64,000 nucleotides of DNA from Novosphingobium sp. (GCF_030696665.1 NZ_JAUYRV010000017.1:1-64000), one strand, 5' to 3'; positions 6,231 through 14,574 are shown, counted from the first letter of the stretch. A program made the numbers and translations. The notes: generated by a model not told the origin, from the letters alone.

Positions 6231-7897
6231 CAAAGAATACAGACCAGAAGGCGGTCATATACTGCCGCGTAAGCACCAAAAAACAGGCTCGGGAAGGCAA
6301 TGGCCTCGACTCGCAGGAAACGCGCTGCCGCGAGTTTGCGAAGTTTCGTTCCTATGAGATTGTCCGCGTGTTCAGCGATGATATGTCCGGCTCTCTCGTC
6401 GGTCGTCCGGCCATGCTTCAAATGCTGTCTTTCCTGAAAAAGAACCGGAAGGACAATCTGGTCGTCATCATCGATGACATTTCCCGTCTGGCTCGTGGCA
6501 TCGAAGCGCATATCAAACTCCGCGCGGAAATTTCCGCCGCTGGCGGGATGCTTGAAAGCCCCTCCATCGAATTCGGCACGGATTCCGATAGCGTGCTTGT
6601 CGAGCATTTGCTCGCAAGCGTGGCGGAACACGCTCGCCGCAAGAACGGTGAGCAAGCAAAAAACCGTATGCGGGCGCGTATGCAGGGTGGCTATTGGGTT
6701 CACAATCCGCCGCTCGGCTATCGCTATCAGCGCAGCTCAGGCGGCGGGAGCATTCTCGTTCGCGATGAGCCTGTGGCCTCGATCATCGGTGAGGGGCTGG
6801 AAGGCTTCGCGAGTGGCCGCTTCACGTCACAAGCGGAATTGAAACGCTTCTTCGAAGCGCACCCGCAATTTCCTGTGTGCCGTCATGGGCATCTGACGAA
6901 TGAGCAGGTCAATCGCATCCTGACGTATCCGCTCTATGCCGGATATATCGAAAGCAAAATTTGGGACGTGTCATTCCGCAAGGGGCAGCATGACGGCGTG
7001 ATCTCGCTCGAAACATACGAGCGGAATCAAGTGCGCCTGTTCGGCAAGCCGCTCGCTCCTGCACGGGCTGACATTCATGCAGATTTCCCGCTGCGCGGTT
7101 TCGTAGCGTGCGGTTGCTGTTCTCATCCCATGACAGCCAACTGGACCAAGGGGCGCAACGCTTCCTATCCTTACTATGTCTGCCGTCATCGGGGTTGCGA
7201 GAAATTCGGAAAGTCGGTGGCGCGAGATAAGGTGGAAAGCGCCTTTGAAGGCGTCCTGCGTCGCATGGCTCCGCGTCCCGAAGTGTTGGCGGTTTTCTCC
7301 AAGCTGTTCAGCAAACGGTGGAGCGAGGCAGAATCGAAGGCGAAGGATGCCGGAGCCGCGATGAAGCTGCAAGTTGCGTCGATTGAAAAGAAGATCGCGC
7401 AATTCCTAGACCGGATTGTGGAGTCAGATAGCTCGACTGTGATCGGCGCGTATGAGCGCAAGGTCGAAGAGCTGGAACGCCAGAAGCTCGTTCTGGCGGA
7501 AAAAACGTCACGCTGCGGGACTGTGCTGCCGGACTATGACGAAACTTTTCGAACCGCTTTTGACTTCATCGCAAACCCTTGTTTTCTTTGGGAAACAGGG
7601 TCCATTGAAGACAAGCGAATAGTGCTAAAGCTCGCCTTAGACTCTCATCTGGAATACGACTGGAATGAGGGTGTTCGAACCCCTGAATTATCCTTGCCGT
7701 TCAAGGCTTTGGGCAACGGTTGTGATCGAGAAAAGGTAATGGCGGAGACGGAGGGATTCGAACCCTCGGTACCGGATTTACCAGTACGACGGTTTAGCAA
7801 ACCGTTGGTTTCAGCCACTCACCCACGTCTCCGGATCGCAGCGGCGAGGCGGGGCTATAGCGAGGGTCGGGGGGGGCGGCAAGGGCTTGTGAAGTAA
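6227..7897 (+). CDS. Large serine recombinase (integrase) of the element
   Basis: The protein has a resolvase/invertase domain at about residues 8-150 with the catalytic serine S16 in Y-C-R-V-S-T-K-K-Q and the D-D-I-S-R-L-A-R segment. A recombinase domain follows at about 165-270, then a zinc ribbon (C-G-C-C near residue 295 and C-R-H-R-G-C near 322) and a coiled coil at about 380-430. It catalyses integration and excision. The reading frame runs on through the antisense of the tRNA-Ser gene, so roughly the last 50 residues (from M-A-E-T-E-G-F-E-P) come from chromosomal sequence at the attachment site. It is adjacent to the tRNA, as expected for the integrase end of an element. Confidence 0.9.
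   Translation: MTKNTDQKAVIYCRVSTKKQAREGNGLDSQETRCREFAKFRSYEIVRVFSDDMSGSLVGRPAMLQMLSFLKKNRKDNLVVIIDDISRLARGIEAHIKLRAEISAAGGMLESPSIEFGTDSDSVLVEHLLASVAEHARRKNGEQAKNRMRARMQGGYWVHNPPLGYRYQRSSGGGSILVRDEPVASIIGEGLEGFASGRFTSQAELKRFFEAHPQFPVCRHGHLTNEQVNRILTYPLYAGYIESKIWDVSFRKGQHDGVISLETYERNQVRLFGKPLAPARADIHADFPLRGFVACGCCSHPMTANWTKGRNASYPYYVCRHRGCEKFGKSVARDKVESAFEGVLRRMAPRPEVLAVFSKLFSKRWSEAESKAKDAGAAMKLQVASIEKKIAQFLDRIVESDSSTVIGAYERKVEELERQKLVLAEKTSRCGTVLPDYDETFRTAFDFIANPCFLWETGSIEDKRIVLKLALDSHLEYDWNEGVRTPELSLPFKALGNGCDREKVMAETEGFEPSVPDLPVRRFSKPLVSATHPRLRIAAARRGYSEGRGGRQGLVK
7740..7832 (-). tRNA. tRNA-Ser(GCU)
   Basis: The minus strand folds as a class II tRNA. The acceptor arm GGAGACG (7826-7832) pairs with CGTCTCC (7744-7750). 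The anticodon stem has the loop TTTGCTAAA, giving anticodon GCT. A long variable arm and a T-arm with GGTTCGAATCC follow, and CCA is encoded at 7740-7742. The tRNA is intact and is the insertion site of the element on its 3' side. Confidence 0.95.
7854..7882 (-). promoter_or_regulatory. tRNA-Ser promoter
   Basis: On the minus strand TTGCCG (complement of 7877-7882) is 17 bp from TATAGC (complement of 7854-7859). The -10 box ends about 21 bases before the tRNA 5' end. The spacing and position suit a sigma70-type promoter. Confidence 0.5.
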
Positions 7898-8071
7898 AAA
7901 TCCGCCTGTGGGCAAATTCCTCATCCACAGCGCTTGGGCGCGTTTCTGACTCGACTCATCGCCGGTTCATTGTCGGCAGGCCAGCCTTGGATTCTGGTGA
8001 AGGTTGCGGGGGTTCGTGCCGATCCCGTCCGGTGTGGACGAGCGGTGCGATCTGGCAAGCTGGCTGACGGG

Positions 8072-8869
8072 ATGGACAAGATGATGACGAATCGACTGAA
8101 GATCCGGGTGCTTGCGCCCTTTGCGGCGGCGATGCTGGCATTGGTCGGCCAACCGGTGGCGGCGCAAGTGGAGCAGGTCGATCCCAATGCCGTGATTGAC
8201 GGCGATCTGATTGCGCCGGGCGCAACGCCACCCGCAACACCAACTGCGACGCCGGCCGGGCCGGAAGCGGGCACGCTGCCCGCGTTGCCTGCGGACGAGC
8301 CTTATACCCCTCCAGCCGATGCGCCCTACACTACCCCGTCTGCATCAACCGAGGCTGCACCGGCCACGCCGACAGCGACATCGGGCGAGTCCTATAAAGA
8401 GGACGACCTGATCGGCGCGGCTGAGGGTGTGTTCGGCAAGGGCGCATCGGGGCTGGCCGACATCATCAAGGACTTGCTGAAGAAGCAGGGCGAACCGAAT
8501 GGCTATATCGTCGGGCGTGAGGCGGGCGGTGCGCTGGTCGTTGGGGTGCGCTATGGTTCCGGCACTTTGCATCACAAGATCGAGGGCGAGCGTCCCGTCT
8601 ATTGGACAGGCCCTTCGATCGGTTTCGATGTCGGTGCCAACGCGGCGAGCACGTTCGTTCTGGTGTATAACCTGTATGACAGCGAAGAACTGTATACGAG
8701 GTTTGCGGCGGGCGAAGGGCAGGCCTATCTGATCGGCGGGTTCCATGTCAGCTATTTGCGCAAGGGCGACAAGGTGCTGATTCCCGTGCGTTCTGGTGCA
8801 GGTCTCCGGCTTGGTATCAACGGCGGCTACATGAAGTTCTCGAAAAAGCAGAACTGGCTGCCATTCTGA
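8072..8869 (+). CDS. DUF1134 / EipA-like periplasmic protein
   Basis: The DUF1134 family includes Brucella EipA, a small envelope protein needed for cell-envelope integrity. A signal peptide is visible (L-A-P-F-A-A-A-M-L-A-L-V-G, cleaved near V-A-A-Q). It is followed by a long Pro/Thr/Ala linker at about residues 45-110 and the conserved C-terminal domain from about 120 (G-A-A-E-G-V-F-G-K-G ... Y-W-T-G-P-S-I-G-F-D-V-G). ATG codons at 8072, 8081 and 8084 are all possible; 8072 is taken here. It is the first chromosomal gene right of the tRNA insertion site. Confidence 0.88.
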   Translation: MDKMMTNRLKIRVLAPFAAAMLALVGQPVAAQVEQVDPNAVIDGDLIAPGATPPATPTATPAGPEAGTLPALPADEPYTPPADAPYTTPSASTEAAPATPTATSGESYKEDDLIGAAEGVFGKGASGLADIIKDLLKKQGEPNGYIVGREAGGALVVGVRYGSGTLHHKIEGERPVYWTGPSIGFDVGANAASTFVLVYNLYDSEELYTRFAAGEGQAYLIGGFHVSYLRKGDKVLIPVRSGAGLRLGINGGYMKFSKKQNWLPF

Positions 8870-8911
8870 AGCTTTCCTGCAACTTCCTGACGAAACTGTC
8901 CTTACATACCT

Positions 8912-8991
8912 TATAATTGCAATGTGGGGGTTGCCCCCAAGGCCTTCCGGCGGCATGGAGCCGCCGCGTTTGCTCCCCGCAATGGAAGGCC
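8912..8991 (+). promoter_or_regulatory. Promoter and RBS-pairing leader of the aminotransferase gene
   Basis: TATAAT is at 8912-8917 with no good -35 box. The leader has a GGGGG/CCCCC hairpin at 8926-8938. GGCCTTCC (8941-8948) then pairs perfectly with GGAAGGCC (8984-8991), enclosing a 7-bp CGGCGGC hairpin at 8948-8966. The right arm contains the likely ribosome binding site GGAAGG, so the fold would hide it. Confidence 0.45.
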
Positions 8992-8998
8992 CAAGCCC

Positions 8999-10168
8999 AT
9001 GCTCGAAAATCTTGTTTCTCAGCCCGCTGATGCGCTGCTGGCGCTGATCAAGCTCCACAATGCCGATCCGCGCGCCGACAAGATTGACCTTGGCGTGGGC
9101 GTCTACCGCACGTCCGAGGGCGATACGCCGGTGTTCAAGGCGATGAAGGCCGCAGAAGCAAAGCTGCTCGAAACGCAAGGGTCGAAGGCCTATCTTGGCC
9201 CCGAAGGCGACATGGGCTTTGTCCACGCGCTGATCCCCTATGTGTTCGGCGCGGACTTTGATCGTTCGACCGTGGAAGGCATGCAGGCCCCCGGTGGCAC
9301 CGGCGCGGTGCGGCTGGCGGTCGAAGTGGCCAAGCGCTCTGGCGTGAAGCGTATCTGGATGGGCACGCCTTCGTGGCCCAACCATGCGCAGATCATTGCG
9401 GCGGTGGGTGTTGAGCTGAAGACCTTCAGCCACATGACCGCCGATGGCTTTGCCGACCTTGACGCGTTGAAGGCGGCGCTGGCGCAGGCCGAACCGGGCG
9501 ATGCGGTGCTGCTGCACGGCTGCTGCCACAACCCGACCGGCGTGGACTATACCGAAGCGCAGTGGGACGAGATTGCGCCGCTGCTGGCAGAGCGCAAGGT
9601 TCTGCCGCTGATGGACCTTGCCTATCAGGGCCTTGGCGCAGGGATGGAGGCTGACGCCTATGGCCTGCGCAAGGTCCTAGCGGCAGTGCCGGAGGCGCTG
9701 GTTGCCTATTCGTGCGACAAGAACTTTGGCCTTTATCGTGATCGTGTTGGCGCGTTTTATGCGGTCACTTCGGATGCCACGGCTCTGGCCAATGCGATGG
9801 CCAATGGCGCGACGATTGCGCGCGCTTCGTGGTCAATGCCGCCTGATCACGGTGCGGCTGCGGTGCGTTTGATCCTTGCCGATGAAGGCCTGACCGCGAT
9901 GTGGCTGGCCGAGCTGGACGAAATGCGTGACCGGATGCGCTGGGTGCGTGATCGCCTTGCCGCGGCGCAGCAGGTGGGGCCGATCAACATGGCACCGCTG
10001 GGCGTGCAGAACGGGCTGTTCTCTATGCTGCCGCTGAAGGCCGAGCAGATTTTGGCGATCCGCGAGAAGCACGGCGTTTACATGGCGGGTTCTGGCCGCA
10101 TCAACATCGCCGGGTTGACCACCGGCAATATCGACCAGTTCGTTGAGGCGCTGCGCGACGTAGCTTGA
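8999..10168 (+). CDS. Aspartate/aromatic aminotransferase (class I)
   Basis: The 389-residue enzyme is a PLP-dependent transaminase of the AspC/TyrB type, moving amino groups between aspartate or aromatic amino acids and 2-oxoglutarate. Family marks are I-D-L-G-V-G-V-Y near residue 29, H-G-C-C-H-N-P-T-G-V-D near 175, and the PLP lysine in S-C-D-K-N-F-G-L-Y near 240. The C-terminal R-I-N-I-A-G contains the substrate arginine. Its length fits the family. The start at 8999 follows GGAAGG. Substrate preference cannot be read from the sequence. Confidence 0.92.
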   Translation: MLENLVSQPADALLALIKLHNADPRADKIDLGVGVYRTSEGDTPVFKAMKAAEAKLLETQGSKAYLGPEGDMGFVHALIPYVFGADFDRSTVEGMQAPGGTGAVRLAVEVAKRSGVKRIWMGTPSWPNHAQIIAAVGVELKTFSHMTADGFADLDALKAALAQAEPGDAVLLHGCCHNPTGVDYTEAQWDEIAPLLAERKVLPLMDLAYQGLGAGMEADAYGLRKVLAAVPEALVAYSCDKNFGLYRDRVGAFYAVTSDATALANAMANGATIARASWSMPPDHGAAAVRLILADEGLTAMWLAELDEMRDRMRWVRDRLAAAQQVGPINMAPLGVQNGLFSMLPLKAEQILAIREKHGVYMAGSGRINIAGLTTGNIDQFVEALRDVA

Positions 10169-10254
10169 GCCGCGTCAGGCGCAAACGCTGGGCGCCCGCC
10201 GCGAAGGCGGAGGCCTCGGTGTTGTTACGAAACATCAGAGTAAACGGCCTGAGG

Positions 10255-10272
10255 CCCCCGCCTGCGCGGGGG
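10255..10272. terminator. GC-rich hairpin between convergent genes
   Basis: CCCCCGC (10255-10261) pairs with GCGGGGG (10266-10272) around a CTGC loop. An imperfect outer stem involves GGCGGAGGCCTCGG at about 10206. The T-run is weak, so it may act as a bidirectional terminator or be an intergenic palindromic repeat. Confidence 0.4.
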
Positions 10273-10295
10273 CGCAGGTTTCCTCAACGACCCTT

Positions 10296-11216
10296 TCAGA
10301 AATCGGCCGCCCGCGATTTCCGCCGTGCTTCGGCAAAGCCATCCGCGCGGAGTTTTTCGAAGGCGACGCGCTGGTCGTACCCCGCGTCCTTCGGATAATC
10401 CTGATACTCGGCGATGATCTCGTCGAAGATCTCGCGCACCTCCTCCTTGTGGTCGGGGTGCGAGAAAATGTGGAGGCGGTTGGCCTTCATTGCTTCGACA
10501 ACGCGCGCGCCGATCACATCGGGCTCCATGCCGAATTCGTGGAGGCCCTGCAGGCGTTCAACTGCGGTGGGATCGACCGGCTTCATCGCGCTTTTCAACG
10601 CATCGGGGCGCACGTCGTCACTGGCGTAGATGTAGCTCTTCACCAGACCGGGGCACAGGACAGAGACGCCAATCTGGTATTTGAGCAGCGAGTAGTGCAG
10701 CGACTCCGAAAGCCCGCGCACCGCAAACTTGGTGGTGTTGTAGATGCCGGGGCTGGCACCTGCCAGAAACGCTGCCATCGACGCGGTGTTGACCACGTGA
10801 CCGCCGTTCTGCTCACCCGCTTTCACCCGTTCGACCATACGCGGGACGAAAGTCATCACGCCATTGATCACGCCGTGAAGGTTGACGCCCATCAGCCAGT
10901 CCCAGTCGTCGAACGAGGATTCCTCGATGGGCTGGAAGAGGTTTACGCCCGCGTTGTTGCACAGGATCGAAACGGGGCCGAACTTCGCCTCCACTTCGTC
11001 AGCGGCGGCTTTGAAACCATCGCGGCTGGCCACGTCCAGCTGGACGCCCATGACTTCCCGGTTATCGAGAGCGGCGAGGGCCTTGTCGATGGAATCCTGC
11101 CGGATATCGGCAATGGCAACCTTGCAGCCTTCATTGAGCAACTGGCGGACGAGACCGATGCCGACCCCGTTGGCACCGCCGGTGACGAAGGCGGTGCGAC
11201 CTGCAAAATCCTTCAT
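10296..11216 (-). CDS. Short-chain dehydrogenase/reductase 1
   Basis: The 306-residue enzyme is a classical SDR. The nucleotide-binding motif T-G-G-A-N-G-V-G-I-G is at residues 12-21, with N-N-A-G at 87-90 and the catalytic triad S146, Y159 and K163. The aspartate-type end of beta 2 (I-A-D-I) suggests NAD preference. Its start codon lies in the stop of SDR 2 (ATGA), so the two are co-transcribed with SDR 2 first. The long C-terminal extension after residue 250 is shared by both. Placement beside the biaryl cluster suggests oxidation of a side-chain alcohol, which is inference. Confidence 0.88.
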   Translation of the reverse strand: MKDFAGRTAFVTGGANGVGIGLVRQLLNEGCKVAIADIRQDSIDKALAALDNREVMGVQLDVASRDGFKAAADEVEAKFGPVSILCNNAGVNLFQPIEESSFDDWDWLMGVNLHGVINGVMTFVPRMVERVKAGEQNGGHVVNTASMAAFLAGASPGIYNTTKFAVRGLSESLHYSLLKYQIGVSVLCPGLVKSYIYASDDVRPDALKSAMKPVDPTAVERLQGLHEFGMEPDVIGARVVEAMKANRLHIFSHPDHKEEVREIFDEIIAEYQDYPKDAGYDQRVAFEKLRADGFAEARRKSRAADF

Positions 11217-12133
11217 GCGCCTCTTGCCTCTTTCAGCTTGTTCTGCCGGGCGATCTCATCGGTGATGGCCGGGTTGCGGAACAGCATGGCGAACGATTCC
11301 TTGTACTCCGGGTTCTCGGGCAAGTGAGTCTGCACGGCGGCGGTCATTGCCTGCCCGCGTTCTTCAACGCCGGTGAGAAATTCGGAGTGGGTGAGGATGT
11401 AAAGTTCGTCGTTCAGGATGCCTTCCAGCACGCGTTCACCGACCTGCTCCTTGGTCTGATAAAGGTGCATGAAGTTGCCGCCCGATGCGCGGCGCTTGTC
11501 CGCTTCGGCATAGCCGGTATCGGCAAGATCAGCGGGGCGGGTCTTGGCGGCATCGGCGATGTTCGATTGTACGGCCCCGGGGCAGAACGCGCTGCAGATC
11601 ACGCCGCGCGATTCAAGTTCAGGGCGCATGCATTCCATCATCGCGGTAACGGCGGCTTTGCCCGAGGAATAGATCGTCGTTCCGCCCACCGGCACAAGCG
11701 CAGACATTGACGCTGTGCAGACGATGTGCCCGCCTTCGCCATGCGCAAGAATGCGAGGCAGGACGGTGACAATGCCGTTGACGGTGCCGCCCACGTTGAC
11801 GCCCATCACCCAGTCCCAATCGGCAAAGGTTGCGATCTCGGTTGGTCCGACGACGGCAACGCCGGCGTTGTTCACGAGAATGTGGATCTTGCCGAACCGG
11901 GCCTCAACTGCATCGGCCACTTGCGCAAACTGCGTGCGGTCGGTCACGTCCAGCTTTACCGCCAGTACCCGGTCCCCGCCGGAAAGTTCCTCAACCGCCG
12001 AATCGAGGTGATCCTGGCGGATGTCGGCAATGGTCACGTTCATGCCTGCGCCCAGCAGGGCCTTGGCAATGCCCAGGCCGATGCCGCTGGCACCGCCTGT
12101 TACGAACGCGGTTTTACCCGGCAGATTTTGCAT
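11213..12133 (-). CDS. Short-chain dehydrogenase/reductase 2
   Basis: The 306-residue paralogue of its neighbour has T-G-G-A-S-G-I-G-L-G at residues 12-21, N-N-A-G near 88, and S142, Y155 and K159. It is the first gene of a two-gene minus-strand operon. The 163-bp region to the divergent MFS gene holds one of the 21-bp ATTGT-N11-ACAAT sites. Having two similar enzymes would suit stereospecific oxidation of two enantiomers or two side chains of a lignin dimer. This is a hypothesis from gene order and known enantiomer-selective enzymes in sphingomonads. Confidence 0.88.
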   Translation of the reverse strand: MQNLPGKTAFVTGGASGIGLGIAKALLGAGMNVTIADIRQDHLDSAVEELSGGDRVLAVKLDVTDRTQFAQVADAVEARFGKIHILVNNAGVAVVGPTEIATFADWDWVMGVNVGGTVNGIVTVLPRILAHGEGGHIVCTASMSALVPVGGTTIYSSGKAAVTAMMECMRPELESRGVICSAFCPGAVQSNIADAAKTRPADLADTGYAEADKRRASGGNFMHLYQTKEQVGERVLEGILNDELYILTHSEFLTGVEERGQAMTAAVQTHLPENPEYKESFAMLFRNPAITDEIARQNKLKEARGA

Positions 12134-12217
12134 GCAACCTCTCCTTAGTAGTGTGCCCGATGGCCCGCACGAAGCGGTCGGGAATCATTTTTCGCCTTTT
12201 GTATTCACCAGCCGGGA

Positions 12218-12238
12218 ATTGTATGCAAGACTAACAAT
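12218..12238. promoter_or_regulatory. ATTGT-N11-ACAAT site 1 (candidate MarR operator)
   Basis: The 21-bp site has the arms ATTGT and ACAAT and shares TTGTATG and CTAACAAT with the site at 22261-22281. It lies in the divergent region between the SDR operon and the MFS gene. Confidence 0.5.
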
Positions 12239-12296
12239 ATCGCCGCATCGAAAAGCTTCGCTTGAACGGGGCTGCTGCGGCAGGAGAGGAGAAGTC

Positions 12297-13700
12297 ATGG
12301 CAGGTGTCGTCGTTACGGCGAATCCCGATGCGAGCAGTGGGACCGAGGAGGTTGGCGGGCGGGAGTGGCCTTCGTCCGGGTCGGCATACTGGGCGCTGTT
12401 CGTGATCGTGCTGGCTACATTCCTGACCTTTTTCGATTCGGTCACGTTCGGGATGCTGGCAGAGCGGATCAAGCGCGATTTCGGGCTGACCGATTCGCAG
12501 CTGGGCTTCCTTGCAGGGCCTGCCAGCATCATTTGCTACTTCTTCGTCGGCATTCCGCTGGCGCGGCTGGCTGACATCTATCCGCGCAAATATGTGCTGG
12601 CGGGTGGCACCGCGATGGTCGGCGTCATCATCTCGCTGGGCGGGCTGGCGCAAAGCTTTGGGCAGTTCGTGGGCAGCCGCGTGTTTCTGGCGGCGGGGGG
12701 ATCGGCCCATGCGCCTTCGTCCTATTCGCTGCTGGCCGATGCCTTTCCGCCCAAGAAGTTGACGCGCGCCTTTGCGCTGTTGCAGTTCGGCTTTATCGGC
12801 GGAACCACGCTGGGGCCGCTGATCGGCGGGATGTTGGTGATGGCGAGTGCGGGCTGGGGCGCATCGCAACTCGGGCCGTTGACGATCCTTGGCTGGCAAT
12901 GGATCCTGATTATCATGGGCGTGCCATCGCTGCTGGTGGCGCTGCTGTTTTTGACGGTGAAGGAGCCGGTGCGCATGGCACCTGCGGTCGATGCGCCGAA
13001 CGTTGTCACAGACGGCGGGTTCTGGCGCAGCGTGGCGACGTTCATGGGGCTTGATGCCTTGCGTGCGATCAACGCCAAGCCGCGCGTCTACTATCCCCTG
13101 TTCGGCGCGTTGGCGCTGAGCGCGGTGGAGACATTTGGCCTGCAGTTCTGGCGCGTACCGTTCATGATCCGCACGTTCGGCTGGAACGAAGGGCAGATCG
13201 GTGCGGCGCTTGGGGCCACGATGCTCGTCGCCTCGCTATCCGGTCTGTTGCTGGGCGGGATCTTCGTGGAATGGCTGGCCAAGCGCTACAAGGACGCCAA
13301 TGTGCGTGCGGCGACCTGCTGCGCCGCCGGGACCACGGTCTGCACGATCGCCGCCATCCTGATGCCGACGGCGTGGGGTTCCCTGATCCTGTTCGGCCTG
13401 TCCGGCATGTTCGGCATAGCGGGCGCGGTGCCGCAGAATGCCGCCGTGCAGCGCGTTGCCCCCAACGCTATGCGCGGGCAGGTGACCGCGTTCTACCTGT
13501 TCATGTTCACCTTCTTCGGCGCGATGGGCAGCTACGTGGTGGGCAAAGTGCAGGACGTGGTGATCGGCGATCCGGCGCAGTTGTGGAAGGCCATGCTGCT
13601 CACAGCCAGCATCCTCATGCCGCTGGCCACGTTCCTGATGTTCAAGGCGATCCGGCCTTATCGTGAGGAAGTTGAGCGGCTGGAAGCGCTTGGCCGCTGA
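12297..13700 (+). CDS. MFS transporter 1
   Basis: The 467-residue protein has about 12 membrane segments. The loop 2-3 motif reads G-I-P-L-A-R-L-A-D-I-Y-P-R-K, as in spinster-like major facilitator proteins. The ATG at 12297 follows AGGAGAGGAG and is preferred over upstream in-frame codons that would run into the divergent promoter. It is divergent from the SDR pair and precedes the NTF2-like gene. Uptake of a lignin-derived aromatic is likely from context; the substrate is not visible in the sequence. Confidence 0.88.
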   Translation: MAGVVVTANPDASSGTEEVGGREWPSSGSAYWALFVIVLATFLTFFDSVTFGMLAERIKRDFGLTDSQLGFLAGPASIICYFFVGIPLARLADIYPRKYVLAGGTAMVGVIISLGGLAQSFGQFVGSRVFLAAGGSAHAPSSYSLLADAFPPKKLTRAFALLQFGFIGGTTLGPLIGGMLVMASAGWGASQLGPLTILGWQWILIIMGVPSLLVALLFLTVKEPVRMAPAVDAPNVVTDGGFWRSVATFMGLDALRAINAKPRVYYPLFGALALSAVETFGLQFWRVPFMIRTFGWNEGQIGAALGATMLVASLSGLLLGGIFVEWLAKRYKDANVRAATCCAAGTTVCTIAAILMPTAWGSLILFGLSGMFGIAGAVPQNAAVQRVAPNAMRGQVTAFYLFMFTFFGAMGSYVVGKVQDVVIGDPAQLWKAMLLTASILMPLATFLMFKAIRPYREEVERLEALGR

Positions 13701-13710
13701 TACTTGGCCG

Positions 13711-13759
13711 TTGACAGGTGCGATGTGGTCGCGCATTTAGTTAGTAACACAAACTAAAT
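13711..13759 (+). promoter_or_regulatory. Promoter with 25-bp palindromic operator
   Basis: A consensus TTGACA is at 13711-13716. About 18 bp on, the -10 position is covered by a 25-bp dyad at 13735-13759 with arms ATTTAGTT and AACTAAAT. It ends 16 bases before the GTG of the NTF2-like gene. The dyad differs from the ATTGT-N11-ACAAT sites, so another regulator probably acts here. Confidence 0.55.
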
Positions 13760-13775
13760 CACATGGGAGCTGGAC

Positions 13776-14516
13776 GTGTCCGACGATAACCAGATTGCTG
13801 CGCTCGAAGCGCGGCTGAATGACCTTGAAGCCCGCCTGACCGTCCGCGAGGACGAGTTGGACATCCGCAAGCTGCAGCATCTCTACGGCTACCTGATCGA
13901 CAAGTGCATGTATAACGAGACGGTGGACCTCTTCACCGACGATGGCGAAGTGCGCTTCTTCGGCGGGGTGTGGAAAGGCAAGGAAGGCGTGCGGCGCCTC
14001 TACGTCGAACGCTTCCAGAAGCGCTTCACGTATGGCAACAACGGCCCGATCGACGGCTTCCTGCTGGACCATCCGCAAATGCAGGACATCATCAGCGTTC
14101 AGGCCGATGGCGTGACCGCGCTGGGCCGTGCGCGCTCGATGATGCAAGCTGGCCGGCACAAGGACTATGAAGGCGATGCTCCGCACCTCAAGGCGCGCCA
14201 GTGGTGGGAAGGCGGCATCTATGAGAATACCTACAAGAAGGTGGACGGCGTGTGGCGGATGCACAGCCTGAACTACATGCCGATCTGGCACGGCGATTTC
14301 GAATCCGGCTGGGCCAACACTCCGCCTGAATATGTGCCGTTCCCGCGCGTGACCTATCCGACCGACCCAACCGGCCCGGACGAACTGCTTGATGGACACT
14401 GGTTGTGGCCGACGCACAAGATCAACGCTTTCCACATGAAGCACCCGGTGACGGGGCAGGAAATGGTCGCCCAGCGTTGGCAGGGTGACATCGACCGCGA
14501 GAACGCGAAGAAGTAA
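13776..14516 (+). CDS. NTF2/SnoaL-like lyase candidate
   Basis: The 246-residue protein has a short N-terminal coiled coil (residues 5-30) and an NTF2-like fold from about 30 to 180 (L-Y-G-Y-L-I-D-K, V-D-L-F-T-D-D-G-E-V, W-R-M-H-S-L-N-Y). GGGAGC precedes the GTG start. NTF2-like proteins of sphingomonads include cofactor-free lyases of lignin dimers (LdpA deformylase, and as I recall PhcF/PhcG decarboxylases) that make stilbenes. Its position upstream of an aldehyde dehydrogenase and ligW, in the same cluster as a stilbene oxygenase, supports a similar job. The fold is confident and the reaction is inference. Confidence 0.78.
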   Translation: MSDDNQIAALEARLNDLEARLTVREDELDIRKLQHLYGYLIDKCMYNETVDLFTDDGEVRFFGGVWKGKEGVRRLYVERFQKRFTYGNNGPIDGFLLDHPQMQDIISVQADGVTALGRARSMMQAGRHKDYEGDAPHLKARQWWEGGIYENTYKKVDGVWRMHSLNYMPIWHGDFESGWANTPPEYVPFPRVTYPTDPTGPDELLDGHWLWPTHKINAFHMKHPVTGQEMVAQRWQGDIDRENAKK

Positions 14517-14522
14517 GTATTG

Positions 14523-14558
14523 GCGGGCGGGGGCTGATCCTTTCAGGCTCCCGCCCGC
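14523..14558 (+). promoter_or_regulatory. Intercistronic hairpin before the aldehyde dehydrogenase gene
   Basis: GCGGGCGGG (14523-14531) pairs perfectly with its complement at 14550-14558, and CTGA/TCAG pair inside the loop. It ends 16 bases before the ATG of the aldehyde dehydrogenase gene and has no T-run, so processing, mRNA stability or partial attenuation are possible. Confidence 0.45.
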
Positions 14559-14574
14559 ACCCGATGGAACAGAC

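Noticed and set aside
1..7700. Second tRNA-Ser 3'-end copy (left attachment site) inside the window
   Set aside because: No match to the tRNA 3' end was found by reading this stretch; it is likely left of position 1.
7750..7897. C-terminal 50 residues of the recombinase as a protein domain
   Set aside because: They are the antisense of tRNA-Ser and flanking chromosome, a well-known false protein tail.
8345..9529. Minus-strand frame of 394 codons
   Set aside because: It is antisense to the aminotransferase and DUF1134 genes and contains no recognisable family.
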